64,000 bases of DNA from Glaciecola sp. HTCC2999 (lineage in GTDB: Bacteria; Pseudomonadota; Gammaproteobacteria; Enterobacterales; Alteromonadaceae), in contig CATECQ010000035.1 in the NCBI GenBank assembly GCA_949498985.1, forward strand, positions 62,001 to 126,000, written 5' to 3'. Position numbers and translations under genes: made by a program. The notes under the pieces were generated by a model, which was not told where the DNA came from, searched no databases, and saw nothing but the letters and a program-made list of their open reading frames with translations. Shown here piece by piece: positions 20,785 to 29,337 of this stretch (position 1 is its first letter; every line of letters starts with the position of its first letter).

Positions 20785-20914
20785 CATTTTTCTCCGCGCT
20801 GCGCGCATTGTTGACATAACATAAGTGTGACAAACACATTCATTCGATGTTGTATGCATTACTTGATGCTATTTGTTGGGAGAAAAGCGGTGTTGCGAAG
20901 TATCTGGAATTGAC

Positions 20915-20948
20915 CCTATGTCTCGTGGAGTACTCCTTAAGACATAGG
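20915..20948 (-). repeat. Nested palindrome upstream of pilA
   Basis: CCTATGTCT (20915-20923) is the exact inverted repeat of AGACATAGG (20940-20948). Between them is a perfect 10-bp palindrome GGAGTACTCC (20927-20936). It starts 9 bp after the nadC stop and lies 131 bp or more upstream of the pilA ATG. There is no T-run on either side, so it is not a standard intrinsic terminator. It may be a pilA leader or operator structure, or a processed 3' hairpin of nadC mRNA. Confidence 0.6.
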
Positions 20949-20956
20949 TGATTTTG

Positions 20957-21886
20957 TTAATCAATAATTCTTAAAGATAAATCCACTGCGTGGATATTTT
21001 TGGTGAGTGCTCCACTGGAAATATAGTCAACTCCAGTATCCTTCAACTCTGCAATTCTTGCATCAGTGATGTTTCCAGACACTTCTAGTTTACTTTTTCC
21101 AGCATTCATGGCTACTGCCTCATGGATCTGTTTGGTGGAGAAATTATCTAGCATAATTACATCAGCATGAGCATGAATGGCTTGTTGTAACTCGTTAAGA
21201 TTTTCTACCTCTACCTCGATAAGGGTATTTGGAGCAATGACTTTTGCTTTAGCTATCGCTTTATCAATCCCTCCGCAAGCAAAGATATGGTTTTCTTTAA
21301 TTAAGAACGCATCATACAGACCAATACGGTGGTTTTGTCCACCACCACATTGCACCGCATATTTTTGGGAAAACCGAATTTTTGGTAACGTCTTGCGTGT
21401 ATCCAATAAGGTGATCCCAGAGCCTTTTAGTTTGGCAACATAGCTTTGAGTGACTGTTGCTGTCGCGCTGAGAGTTTGTAAAAAGTTTAATGCAACGCGT
21501 TCTGCAGTGAGAATGGCGCGGGCCTTGCCAGTGATAGTCGCAAGTTGCGTGTTGGGGGCCACTTCTTGTCCATCTTTCACATGCCATTGGATTGTCAGTT
21601 GATGATGACACCGCTCAAAAGCACAAGTCGCCCATGCAATACCTGCAATGACAGCTTTATCCCGGCAAATAATATGCGCAGTAACCACGGTATCGTGCTC
21701 TATTAACTGAGCGGTAATATCTTGCGACCCGATATTATCAGTATGCAATGTTAATAAACCCAGATCTTCGGCCAACGCGGTGTCGATATCTTGTTGGATG
21801 ATTGAACGCGTGATCAGTTCATCACAGGTAAGATGTTCAGGATAAATGGACATCGCTAGTGGGCTGTTTGGGTCAATATTGCTCAT
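20957..21886 (-). CDS. nadC: Nicotinate-nucleotide pyrophosphorylase (carboxylating) NadC
   Basis: Quinolinate phosphoribosyltransferase of de novo NAD synthesis; it converts quinolinate and PRPP to nicotinate mononucleotide. Motifs seen are LNFLQTLSATAT, LLDTRKTLPKIR, KYAVQCGGGQNHRIGLYD (PRPP and quinolinate site), KENH, EVEVENLNE, MLDNFS and the C-terminal VSGNITDARIAE with DYISSGALTK. Length 309 aa is slightly long at the N-terminus. The start overlaps the upstream protease stop by ATGA, so the two genes are coupled. Confidence 0.95.
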   Translation of the reverse strand: MSNIDPNSPLAMSIYPEHLTCDELITRSIIQQDIDTALAEDLGLLTLHTDNIGSQDITAQLIEHDTVVTAHIICRDKAVIAGIAWATCAFERCHHQLTIQWHVKDGQEVAPNTQLATITGKARAILTAERVALNFLQTLSATATVTQSYVAKLKGSGITLLDTRKTLPKIRFSQKYAVQCGGGQNHRIGLYDAFLIKENHIFACGGIDKAIAKAKVIAPNTLIEVEVENLNELQQAIHAHADVIMLDNFSTKQIHEAVAMNAGKSKLEVSGNITDARIAELKDTGVDYISSGALTKNIHAVDLSLRIID

Positions 21887-22413
21887 AATGCAGGGACTTT
21901 TATGGTGAGTTGATTATTAAATTGAGACAATTCTAAATCTTTTAAGACATTCATGCCTAATAAAATTTTGTCAGATTGCATACCGGGGTTTATGTTAGCG
22001 CGAATGTTTTGTAGTTCAATAGGACCAATGGATAAGGAATTAAGGTTAGTGTCTGTTACAAATACCGAACCATTAGCAGTTTGTACTGGATAACGTTGGC
22101 CTTGAGGCAGGTTCAATCGAGCAGCAACTCGCTCCGGAATTGAAACGGTTGTAGCGCCAGTGTCTAACAAAAATAATACAGGTTGGCGATTAATTTGCCC
22201 ATTGAGTAAATAATGGCCTTGTTGATTTTGTTCCAAGGTAATCGAAGTGCCTGCTCGGGTTATGTCATAATTAATGTGTTGGTTTGGATTGTATTGATCA
22301 TCTAATAAACGATTAAATACATAAACTAACAACCATAGCACGCATAACCATGCTGCAAAGACCATCCATTTAGCATAGCGGTGTGGTTGATGATTATGAT
22401 CTCCGGTTGCCAT
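21883..22413 (-). CDS. Membrane-anchored retropepsin-like aspartic protease (TIGR02281 type)
   Basis: Clan AA aspartic protease with a single N-terminal membrane anchor (about residues 17-31, MVFAAWLCVLWLLVYVF). The retropepsin active-site motif FLLDTGATTVSIPERVA and the later flap/hydrophobic motif ILLGMNVLKDLELSQ are intact, so it is probably catalytic as a dimer in the periplasm. Length 176 aa fits the family. It is coupled to nadC and divergent from ampD with 53 bp between. Its substrate is unknown; proximity to nadC does not establish a shared role. Confidence 0.86.
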   Translation of the reverse strand: MATGDHNHQPHRYAKWMVFAAWLCVLWLLVYVFNRLLDDQYNPNQHINYDITRAGTSITLEQNQQGHYLLNGQINRQPVLFLLDTGATTVSIPERVAARLNLPQGQRYPVQTANGSVFVTDTNLNSLSIGPIELQNIRANINPGMQSDKILLGMNVLKDLELSQFNNQLTIKVPAL

Positions 22414-22466
22414 TTTTGAACCCTTGATTTAATGTGATGGTAATCACTATAACATAGGTCATCTAT

Positions 22467-23006
22467 TTGAAAATCCTCTATCCCAATGCGATTCAAATGC
22501 CATGTCAGCATTTTAATGCACGTCCAAATGGGGCGAATGGTATTGTTTCTTTGTTAGTGATCCACAATATTTCGTTACCAGCGGGTTTTTTTGGGGGGGA
22601 TTATATCAGTGCATTATTTGCAGGTACTTTGGATTATAGTGCTCATGCTAGTTTTCAAGAACTGGTGGGGTTGAATGTGTCGGCTCATGCCTGCATTAAA
22701 CGTGATGGACAAGTATTACAATATGTCGATTTTGCACAACGAGCTTGGCATGCTGGGGTATCTGAATTTGATGGGGTGGTGGGTTGCAATGATTTTTCTA
22801 TAGGGATAGAGCTTGAGGGGACGGATACTCATCCTTATACCGATGCTCAATATGAGGCGCTCTCAGAAATGACTCGTTATTTACTTTCACAATTTCCGAT
22901 GATGACAACAGACCGGATTGTCGGGCATAATACCATTGCACCAGGTCGTAAAACTGACCCAGGTGAGGCATTTGATTGGTCGCGTTATTTAGCATCCTTA
23001 TCTTAG
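22467..23006 (+). CDS. ampD: 1,6-anhydro-MurNAc-L-alanine amidase AmpD
   Basis: Cytoplasmic zinc amidase that removes the stem peptide from anhydromuropeptides during wall recycling and so keeps beta-lactamase inducers low. Zinc and catalytic motifs are SLLVIHNISLP (first His), HASFQ, NVSAHACIKRDG, QRAWHAG, SIGIELEG and VGHNTIAPGRKTDPG (last His and catalytic Lys). Length 179 aa is standard. No ATG fits; the in-frame TTG at 22467 with AGG 8 bp upstream is the only reasonable start before a stop at 22455. It is followed by ampE. Confidence 0.94.
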   Translation: MKILYPNAIQMPCQHFNARPNGANGIVSLLVIHNISLPAGFFGGDYISALFAGTLDYSAHASFQELVGLNVSAHACIKRDGQVLQYVDFAQRAWHAGVSEFDGVVGCNDFSIGIELEGTDTHPYTDAQYEALSEMTRYLLSQFPMMTTDRIVGHNTIAPGRKTDPGEAFDWSRYLASLS

Positions 23007-23063
23007 GCCGATATTATCATTTTTCTTTTATAGCAAGTTTATGACTTTCAAGGTGAGCACAAT

Positions 23064-23888
23064 ATGACATTAATTTACTTGTTATTAGCGTTATTCGCGG
23101 AACGCGTGATCAGCAAACCTGAAAGTTGTCATAGTAATTATTATATTGATCAATACATTGATTGGCTTAATCGTAAAGACTATTTAACCCAGAGCGTATC
23201 GGTAACAGTGTTATGGTTAATGTGGTTAATACCTGGCGCGCTATTAGTCATTACGCTGATGATGATCGATATCGGTGTCATTGATTTCGTCGTTACTGTG
23301 TTTGTCCTTTACATGGCGATTGGTTGTCCGGAGCTAAGAAATACTTATAAATGCTATTTAGAGGCAGCCAGCCGTGGGGATATGGAAACCTGTGATCGCT
23401 ACACCCAGCAATTGGGGTTGGGAATGTATGAACCTCGAACCTTTGGTCAGCATCTTATTTGGTTAAACTATCAACGCTATGCTGCGCCAATGATAATGTT
23501 TGTGGTATTTGGATTATATGGCGTGGTGGCTTATGGCTGCTTAAGAGCATTGCACGGTTATAGTCAAGCGCATACCCTCCAAGCACAAACTTCACTGACT
23601 AAAGCTTTGCATGTCATTGATTGGCTTCCCATTCGAATTACCGCGTTTGGATTTCTATTAGTCGGTCATTTTTCTAATGCCCTACCGAAATGGATTGGTC
23701 TATTATTTGATACTAGTACGCACGCGAAACTTGTTCTCGCGGAAGTCGCTGTGGCGGCAGAAGATGTAGCTTATAAAGAAGGTGATATCACAACTGAGCC
23801 GACCACTTTGGTTCAGCTAGCCAAACGAAATGTTTTATTTATCGTCTCAATTGTTGCCGTTTTAACCCTATCTGGAATTATCGCGTAA
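23064..23888 (+). CDS. ampE: Regulatory signalling modulator protein AmpE
   Basis: Inner-membrane protein encoded next to ampD and classically linked to beta-lactamase regulation; its biochemical role is not settled. The N-terminus MTLIYLLLALFAERVISKP is typical, followed by about four hydrophobic segments (near residues 44-66, 67-86, 140-160 and 258-273). GDMETCDRYTQQLG- and NALPKWIGLLFD-like segments also fit the family. Length 274 aa is close to E. coli (284). AAGGTGAG precedes the ATG; the gap to ampD is 57 bp. Confidence 0.88.
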   Translation: MTLIYLLLALFAERVISKPESCHSNYYIDQYIDWLNRKDYLTQSVSVTVLWLMWLIPGALLVITLMMIDIGVIDFVVTVFVLYMAIGCPELRNTYKCYLEAASRGDMETCDRYTQQLGLGMYEPRTFGQHLIWLNYQRYAAPMIMFVVFGLYGVVAYGCLRALHGYSQAHTLQAQTSLTKALHVIDWLPIRITAFGFLLVGHFSNALPKWIGLLFDTSTHAKLVLAEVAVAAEDVAYKEGDITTEPTTLVQLAKRNVLFIVSIVAVLTLSGIIA

Positions 23889-24071
23889 CTTTTTATTAAC
23901 ACTGATTAACGAGTTATGTGTTGTTTCAGTGCTTGTTTCTATTGGGCTGCGTCAATGTCCACTCAAAATGATGAGTTGTTAGCTCGTTTTTCATACTTTA
24001 GTCTTGGTAAAAACTGTTCGATAGACTTGTTCTTCGTTTTATCTTGCAGTAAACTTGATAAATTACATGGT

Positions 24072-24090
24072 AAAATGGTATTACCAATTT
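24072..24090 (+). promoter_or_regulatory. PdhR operator upstream of pdhR-aceEF-lpd
   Basis: AATGGTATTACCAATTT fits the PdhR consensus ATTGGTnnnACCAAT with one mismatch in the left arm. It lies about 55 bp upstream of the pdhR ATG, where autogenous repression relieved by pyruvate is known in enterobacteria. The rest of the 256-bp ampE-pdhR gap shows no other clear element. Confidence 0.75.
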
Positions 24091-24144
24091 AGACTAAACG
24101 TTAATTTTTATTAACATTTGTCCTGACACAAATAGCGGATATAT

Positions 24145-24903
24145 ATGAGCGGTATCAAACAGCAAAAACTATCAGATGTGATCACCGATCGGCTTGAAGC
24201 CATGATCTTAGATGGCAGCTTTGTGGCTGGGGAAAAGTTACCAGCAGAGCGCGTTTTAGCTGCTGATTTTAATGTGTCTCGACCATCTTTACGTGAAGCG
24301 ATTCAAAATTTACAAGCAAAAGGTTTAGTCGAACGTAAGCAAGGCGGTGGAACATTCGTTAATGCGAAATTAAACGCCAATATGACAGAACCGTTACTCG
24401 CGCTAATTGCTCAGCGTCCAGAAACGCAGTTTGATTTACTGGAATTTCGTCATGCATTAGAGGGTATGGCTGCATTTTATTCTGCTTTAAGAGGACAACC
24501 TGAAGACTATCAACAACTGCAAAATGCACTCTCAGGGTTAGATGCGATGACCCCTACTGCAGATAAAGCAAAAGAGGCACAGGTGTTAGGTGAGTTTTAT
24601 CTCATTATGGCGCAGGCATCTCATAATATGGTGCTTCAACATGTCATGCGCAGTATGAAAACAATGTTGATTGATAATATCCAGCGAAATTTACAAATGT
24701 TAGCGGTTAATCCTGAGGCATGCTCTGAGATTGCAAAACAGCGGGCTAGTATTGTGGCCGCGATAGTACAACAGAATCCTCAACAGGCAAGACGAGCGAG
24801 TAATACACATCTTGCCTTTATAGAAGAAACATTACTGAATATAAATCAACGTGATTCACGGATCCAACGTGTTTTAAGAAGAATTGAAACCAACCCGAGC
24901 TAA
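24145..24903 (+). CDS. pdhR: Pyruvate dehydrogenase operon repressor PdhR (GntR/FadR family)
   Basis: Pyruvate-sensing repressor of the pyruvate dehydrogenase operon. The N-terminal winged helix-turn-helix spans about residues 9-75 with LPAERVLAADFNVSRPSLRE and GGGTFVN. A C-terminal all-helical FCD effector domain contains LLEFRHALEGMAA. Length 252 aa is typical. A matching operator sits just upstream and aceE starts 33 bp downstream. The operon context distinguishes it from other FadR-type regulators. Confidence 0.93.
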   Translation: MSGIKQQKLSDVITDRLEAMILDGSFVAGEKLPAERVLAADFNVSRPSLREAIQNLQAKGLVERKQGGGTFVNAKLNANMTEPLLALIAQRPETQFDLLEFRHALEGMAAFYSALRGQPEDYQQLQNALSGLDAMTPTADKAKEAQVLGEFYLIMAQASHNMVLQHVMRSMKTMLIDNIQRNLQMLAVNPEACSEIAKQRASIVAAIVQQNPQQARRASNTHLAFIEETLLNINQRDSRIQRVLRRIETNPS

Positions 24904-24936
24904 GGCTTGGCATTAGCAAACAATAAGGAAAAACGC

Positions 24937-27606
24937 ATGACTGACAAAAAGCATGTTGATCTCGACCCCATCGAAACGCAGGAATGGCTTGATTCGTTAG
25001 AATCAGTATTGGAAGCGGAAGGGGTAGAACGTGCTCACTATTTATTAGAGAGTATGATTGAAAAAGCACGCCGAAACGGTGCTCACCTACCTTATGATGC
25101 CACTACTGCATATTTAAATACTATTCCTGCGGGTCAAGAACCCACCATGCCTGGTGACCAGACAATAGAAACTAAGATTCGACATGCAATCCGTTGGAAC
25201 GCGATGATGATGGTACTGCGCGGTTCAAAGAAAGACTTAGAACTGGGTGGTCATATTTCATCATTTGCATCATCAGCGATGTTATACGATGTTGGTTTTA
25301 ACCATTTTTTCCGTGCGCCAAATGACAAAGATGGCGGAGATTATTTATTTGTTCAGGGACACGTTTCTCCAGGTATCTATTCTCGTGCTTTTATCGAAGG
25401 TCGTTTGTCTGCAGGTCAGTTAGATAACTTCCGTCAAGAAGTCGATGGTGAAGGGATCTCTTCCTATCCTCATCCAAAATTGATGCCTGATTTTTGGCAA
25501 TTCCCAACGGTATCTATGGGCCTAGGTCCAATGCAAGCTATTTATTTAGCGCGCTTTCTGAAGTATTTAACGAATCGTGGTTTGAAAGATTGTTCAGACC
25601 AACGTGTATGGTGTTTCATGGGCGACGGTGAAGTTGATGAGCCAGAATCATTAGGCGCAATTGGTTTAGCATCACGTGAAGGCCTAGATAACTTAACTTT
25701 TGTCATTAACTGTAATTTGCAGCGTCTGGATGGTCCAGTTCGTGGTAATGGTAAAATTATCCAAGAGTTAGAAGGGACATTCCGAGGAGCTGGCTGGGAA
25801 GTATTTAAAGTCATTTGGGGACGTTATTGGGATCCACTAATTGCACGTGATACGACCGGTAAATTACTCGAATTAATGAATGAAACTGTCGATGGAGAGT
25901 ATCAAAACTTTAAAGCTAACGGTGGTAAGTACACCCGTGAAAACTTCTTTGGTAAATACCCTGAACTGAAGGAAATGGTGTCTAACATGTCAGATGATGA
26001 TATCTGGCGTTTGAACCGTGGTGGACATGATCCTGTTAAAGTCTATGCCGCTTATAAACAAGCAACAGAAACAAAAGGTCGTCCACAAGTCATTTTAGCC
26101 AAAACCGTAAAAGGTTATGGTATGGGTGCCGCCGGTGAAGGTAAAAACATCGCGCACAATGTTAAGAAGATGGATATCGATTCTGTGAAACATTATCGTG
26201 ATCGCTTCAATATCCCTGTTTCAGATGAAGAAATTGGTGATTTACCGTATTACAAATTTGCAGAAGATAGTCCTGAAATGGAATACCTTCGTGCAAAGCG
26301 TGAAGCATTACATGGCTACATGCCCGTCCGTTTAGCACAAAGCTCACACGATTTACCAGCGCCACCGTTAAAAGCATTTGAAGCGGTGACAAAGGGTTCT
26401 GGTGATCGTGAAATTTCAACGACAATGGCTTTTGTACGTGTGTTAACCGTGTTATTAAAAGATAAGCAGATGGGTAAAAATGTTGTGCCCATCATTCCAG
26501 ATGAAGCGCGTACCTTCGGGATGGAAGGTTTATTCCGTCAAGTTGGCATTTATGCTAATCAGGGTCAAAAATATGTCCCTCAAGATGCTGACCAAGTGGC
26601 TTTCTATCGTGAAGATAAAAAGGGTCAGGTACTGCAAGAAGGTATCAATGAGCTAGGTGCAATGGCGTCATTCGTGGCTGCTGGAACATCTTATTCGACC
26701 AACGACTTGCCGATGTTGCCCGTATACATTTATTATTCGATGTTCGGTTTCCAACGTGTCGGCGATATGGCATGGGCTGCAGGTGATAGCCAATGTCGAG
26801 GATTCTTAATCGGTGGTACTGCAGGTCGTACAACGCTTAACGGTGAAGGACTACAGCATCAAGATGGTCATTCTCATGTTCAGGCTGGTTTGATTCCAAA
26901 TTGTGTTTCTTATGACCCAACCTATGGTTATGAAGTTGCCGTAATTACTCGTGACGGTACTCGTCGCATGTTAGAAGAACAAGAAAATGTCTTCTATTAT
27001 TTGACAGTCATGAACGAAAACTATGTTCAACCTGCAATGCCTGAAGGCTGTGAAGAAGGTATTATTCGAGGTATTTATCAGTTAGATAATGTCGGCAAGT
27101 CTAAAGCGAAAGTGAACTTGTTGGGTTCAGGTACCATCTTGGTACAAGTTCGTCAGGCTGCGAAAATCTTAGCCGAAAAATATAATGTTGAATCTTTAGT
27201 TTTTTCTGCGACGTCGTTTAACGAATTAGGTCGTGACGGGATTGATGCTGATCGTTTTAACATGCTTCATCCGGATGGTGAGCAGAAAGTTCCTTACATT
27301 ACGAAAGTATTATCTGAGACAGGCCATGATGGCCCTACCATCGCAACAACTGATTATATCAAAGCCTATGCTGATCAAGTGCGTGCATTTGTTCCAGGTC
27401 AATACCGCGTATTAGGCACAGATGGATTTGGTCGTTCTGATAGTCGTGAGAATTTACGTCGTCACTTTGAGGTCGATGCAAATTACATTACCTTTGCAGC
27501 GTTATACGAGTTATCAAAACAAGGTCAATTTGACAAGAAAGCGTTGGCTAAAGCCATTGATGAGCTTGGCATTGACGCTGACAAAATTAACCCACTTTAC
27601 GCATAA
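24937..27606 (+). CDS. aceE: Pyruvate dehydrogenase E1 component (homodimeric) AceE
   Basis: Thiamine-diphosphate-dependent E1 that decarboxylates pyruvate and acetylates the lipoyl group of AceF. The TPP motif starts at GDGEVDEPES and continues through NCNLQRLDGPV; other landmarks are HVSPGIYSRAF, DEARTFGMEGLFRQVGIY and HQDGHSH. Length 889 aa is standard for the gammaproteobacterial homodimer. The ATG at 24937 with TAAGGA upstream is preferred to a TTG-led extension at 24907. aceF starts 11 bp after the stop. Confidence 0.97.
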   Translation: MTDKKHVDLDPIETQEWLDSLESVLEAEGVERAHYLLESMIEKARRNGAHLPYDATTAYLNTIPAGQEPTMPGDQTIETKIRHAIRWNAMMMVLRGSKKDLELGGHISSFASSAMLYDVGFNHFFRAPNDKDGGDYLFVQGHVSPGIYSRAFIEGRLSAGQLDNFRQEVDGEGISSYPHPKLMPDFWQFPTVSMGLGPMQAIYLARFLKYLTNRGLKDCSDQRVWCFMGDGEVDEPESLGAIGLASREGLDNLTFVINCNLQRLDGPVRGNGKIIQELEGTFRGAGWEVFKVIWGRYWDPLIARDTTGKLLELMNETVDGEYQNFKANGGKYTRENFFGKYPELKEMVSNMSDDDIWRLNRGGHDPVKVYAAYKQATETKGRPQVILAKTVKGYGMGAAGEGKNIAHNVKKMDIDSVKHYRDRFNIPVSDEEIGDLPYYKFAEDSPEMEYLRAKREALHGYMPVRLAQSSHDLPAPPLKAFEAVTKGSGDREISTTMAFVRVLTVLLKDKQMGKNVVPIIPDEARTFGMEGLFRQVGIYANQGQKYVPQDADQVAFYREDKKGQVLQEGINELGAMASFVAAGTSYSTNDLPMLPVYIYYSMFGFQRVGDMAWAAGDSQCRGFLIGGTAGRTTLNGEGLQHQDGHSHVQAGLIPNCVSYDPTYGYEVAVITRDGTRRMLEEQENVFYYLTVMNENYVQPAMPEGCEEGIIRGIYQLDNVGKSKAKVNLLGSGTILVQVRQAAKILAEKYNVESLVFSATSFNELGRDGIDADRFNMLHPDGEQKVPYITKVLSETGHDGPTIATTDYIKAYADQVRAFVPGQYRVLGTDGFGRSDSRENLRRHFEVDANYITFAALYELSKQGQFDKKALAKAIDELGIDADKINPLYA

Positions 27607-27617
27607 GGATACTAGAC

Positions 27618-29285
27618 ATGTCTGATATTAAAGAAGTATTAGTCCCTGATTTGGGTGAAGATTCTGTTGAAGTTATTGAGATTTGTGTTGCCGTTGGCGA
27701 TTCATTGGATGCTGAAGATTCGATTGTTACAGTAGAAAGTGATAAGGCTTCAATGGATATCCCTGCACCTTTTGCTGGAGTTATTGCTGAAATCTGCGTT
27801 GCCGTAGGTGACAAAATCTCAGAAGGCACATTACTGGCAAAAATGAAAAGTGCTGATGAAAGTGCAACTGACACAGACGCTGTATCGGGTAATGAGGTTG
27901 AAGCTATTCCTGAAGTAGCGCCAGAATCAGCACCTGTAGCAGAAGTGTCAGCCCCTGTTTCTGAAACTACCTCCACTGTAACAAGCACAATAGAAGTTAC
28001 GGTGCCAGATATTGGTGGTGACGAAAATGTTGATGTCATAGAGATACTAGTCGCTGTGGGTGATACTGTTGATGTGGAAGAAGGTTTAGTGACCTTAGAA
28101 ACAGATAAAGCATCCATGGATGTACCTAGTCCTCAAGCTGGTAAGATTACAGCGATGCATTTAAATGTGGGTGATAAAGTATCCGAAGGTTCATTAGTGG
28201 TAACGCTCGAGACAGCATCGGTGGCAGCATCGATTGTTGAGCAAACTCAGGAGAACTCTGTACCCGTAACCACTCCAGTAGAGGCTCCGGCAGTGCCAGC
28301 CCCTAAAGCACCACCCGTGCCACATCACCCCTCTGCGGCTGCGATTCAGCCCTCAGGTAAAGTCCATGCATCACCGTCAGTAAGACGTTTAGCACGCGAG
28401 TTTGGTGTTGACTTAACGCTAGTCAATGGCTCAGGTAATAAAGGGCGTATTGTTAAAGAAGACGTCCAATCTTATGTGAAATATGAATTATCTCGTCCTA
28501 AACTAACGCCAGCGACAGCGACAACTGCAGGAGAAGGTGGTTTACAAGTCCTCGCTGCGCCAAAAGTCGATTTTAGTAAGTTTGGTGAAATTGAAGAGAA
28601 ACCATTAACGCGTATTCAGAAACTGTCAGGTCCAAATTTACATCGTAATTGGGTGACTATTCCTCATGTTACTCAGTTTGAAGAAGCCGATATCACTGAG
28701 ATGGAATCGTTCCGCAAAGAACAAAATGTTGTTTGTGAAAAACGTAAACTTGGTTTTAAGATCACCCCACTTGTTTTCATGATGAAAGCGGTTGCGGATG
28801 CATTACAAGCATACCCAACCTTTAACTCTTCATTATCTGGAGATGGTGAGAGTTTAATCATTAAAAAATATTTCCATATCGGGATCGCTGTTGATACACC
28901 AAACGGGTTAGTCGTACCGGTGGTGCGAGATGTCGATCAAAAAGGTGTGCATGAGTTATCTAAAGAGCTTATGGACATCAGTGCTAAAGCCCGTGATGGC
29001 AAGCTTAAAGCTGCAGATATGCAGGGCAGCTGTTTTACTATCTCAAGTTTGGGAGGAATCGGTGGTACCGCATTCACTCCAATTGTAAACGCCCCCGATG
29101 TCGCAATTTTGGGTGTTTCTAAATCTGAGATAAAACCAAAGTGGAATGGTAAAGACTTTGAACCAAGGTTAATGTTGCCATTATCATTATCATACGACCA
29201 TCGTGTGATTGATGGCGCGCTAGCCGCACGCTTTGCTGTACATATTAAGAATGTGTTAGGTGATTTACGTCAGATTATTCTGTAA
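27618..29285 (+). CDS. aceF: Dihydrolipoyllysine acetyltransferase (E2) AceF with two lipoyl domains
   Basis: Core E2 of the pyruvate dehydrogenase complex. Two lipoyl domains carry modified lysines at K43 (ESDKASMD) and K164 (ETDKASMD), separated by an Ala/Pro/Val/Glu-rich linker. The E3/E1-binding domain follows (SPSVRRLAREFGVDL and GRIVKEDVQ, about residues 253-290). The catalytic domain ends with SYDHRVIDGA. E. coli AceF has three lipoyl domains and about 630 aa; this one has two and 555 aa, a common variant. The reading frame is intact. Confidence 0.96.
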   Translation: MSDIKEVLVPDLGEDSVEVIEICVAVGDSLDAEDSIVTVESDKASMDIPAPFAGVIAEICVAVGDKISEGTLLAKMKSADESATDTDAVSGNEVEAIPEVAPESAPVAEVSAPVSETTSTVTSTIEVTVPDIGGDENVDVIEILVAVGDTVDVEEGLVTLETDKASMDVPSPQAGKITAMHLNVGDKVSEGSLVVTLETASVAASIVEQTQENSVPVTTPVEAPAVPAPKAPPVPHHPSAAAIQPSGKVHASPSVRRLAREFGVDLTLVNGSGNKGRIVKEDVQSYVKYELSRPKLTPATATTAGEGGLQVLAAPKVDFSKFGEIEEKPLTRIQKLSGPNLHRNWVTIPHVTQFEEADITEMESFRKEQNVVCEKRKLGFKITPLVFMMKAVADALQAYPTFNSSLSGDGESLIIKKYFHIGIAVDTPNGLVVPVVRDVDQKGVHELSKELMDISAKARDGKLKAADMQGSCFTISSLGGIGGTAFTPIVNAPDVAILGVSKSEIKPKWNGKDFEPRLMLPLSLSYDHRVIDGALAARFAVHIKNVLGDLRQIIL

Positions 29286-29337
29286 AATTCCTGACGTTAA
29301 CTAAACCATTGCCAAATTTAAAGATTTTGAGGTCATA

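Noticed and set aside
27587..28117. 176-codon open frame on the - strand opposite the aceE end and aceF start
   Set aside because: Low-complexity Ser/Thr/Ala product that mirrors the repeated lipoyl and linker codons; not a gene.
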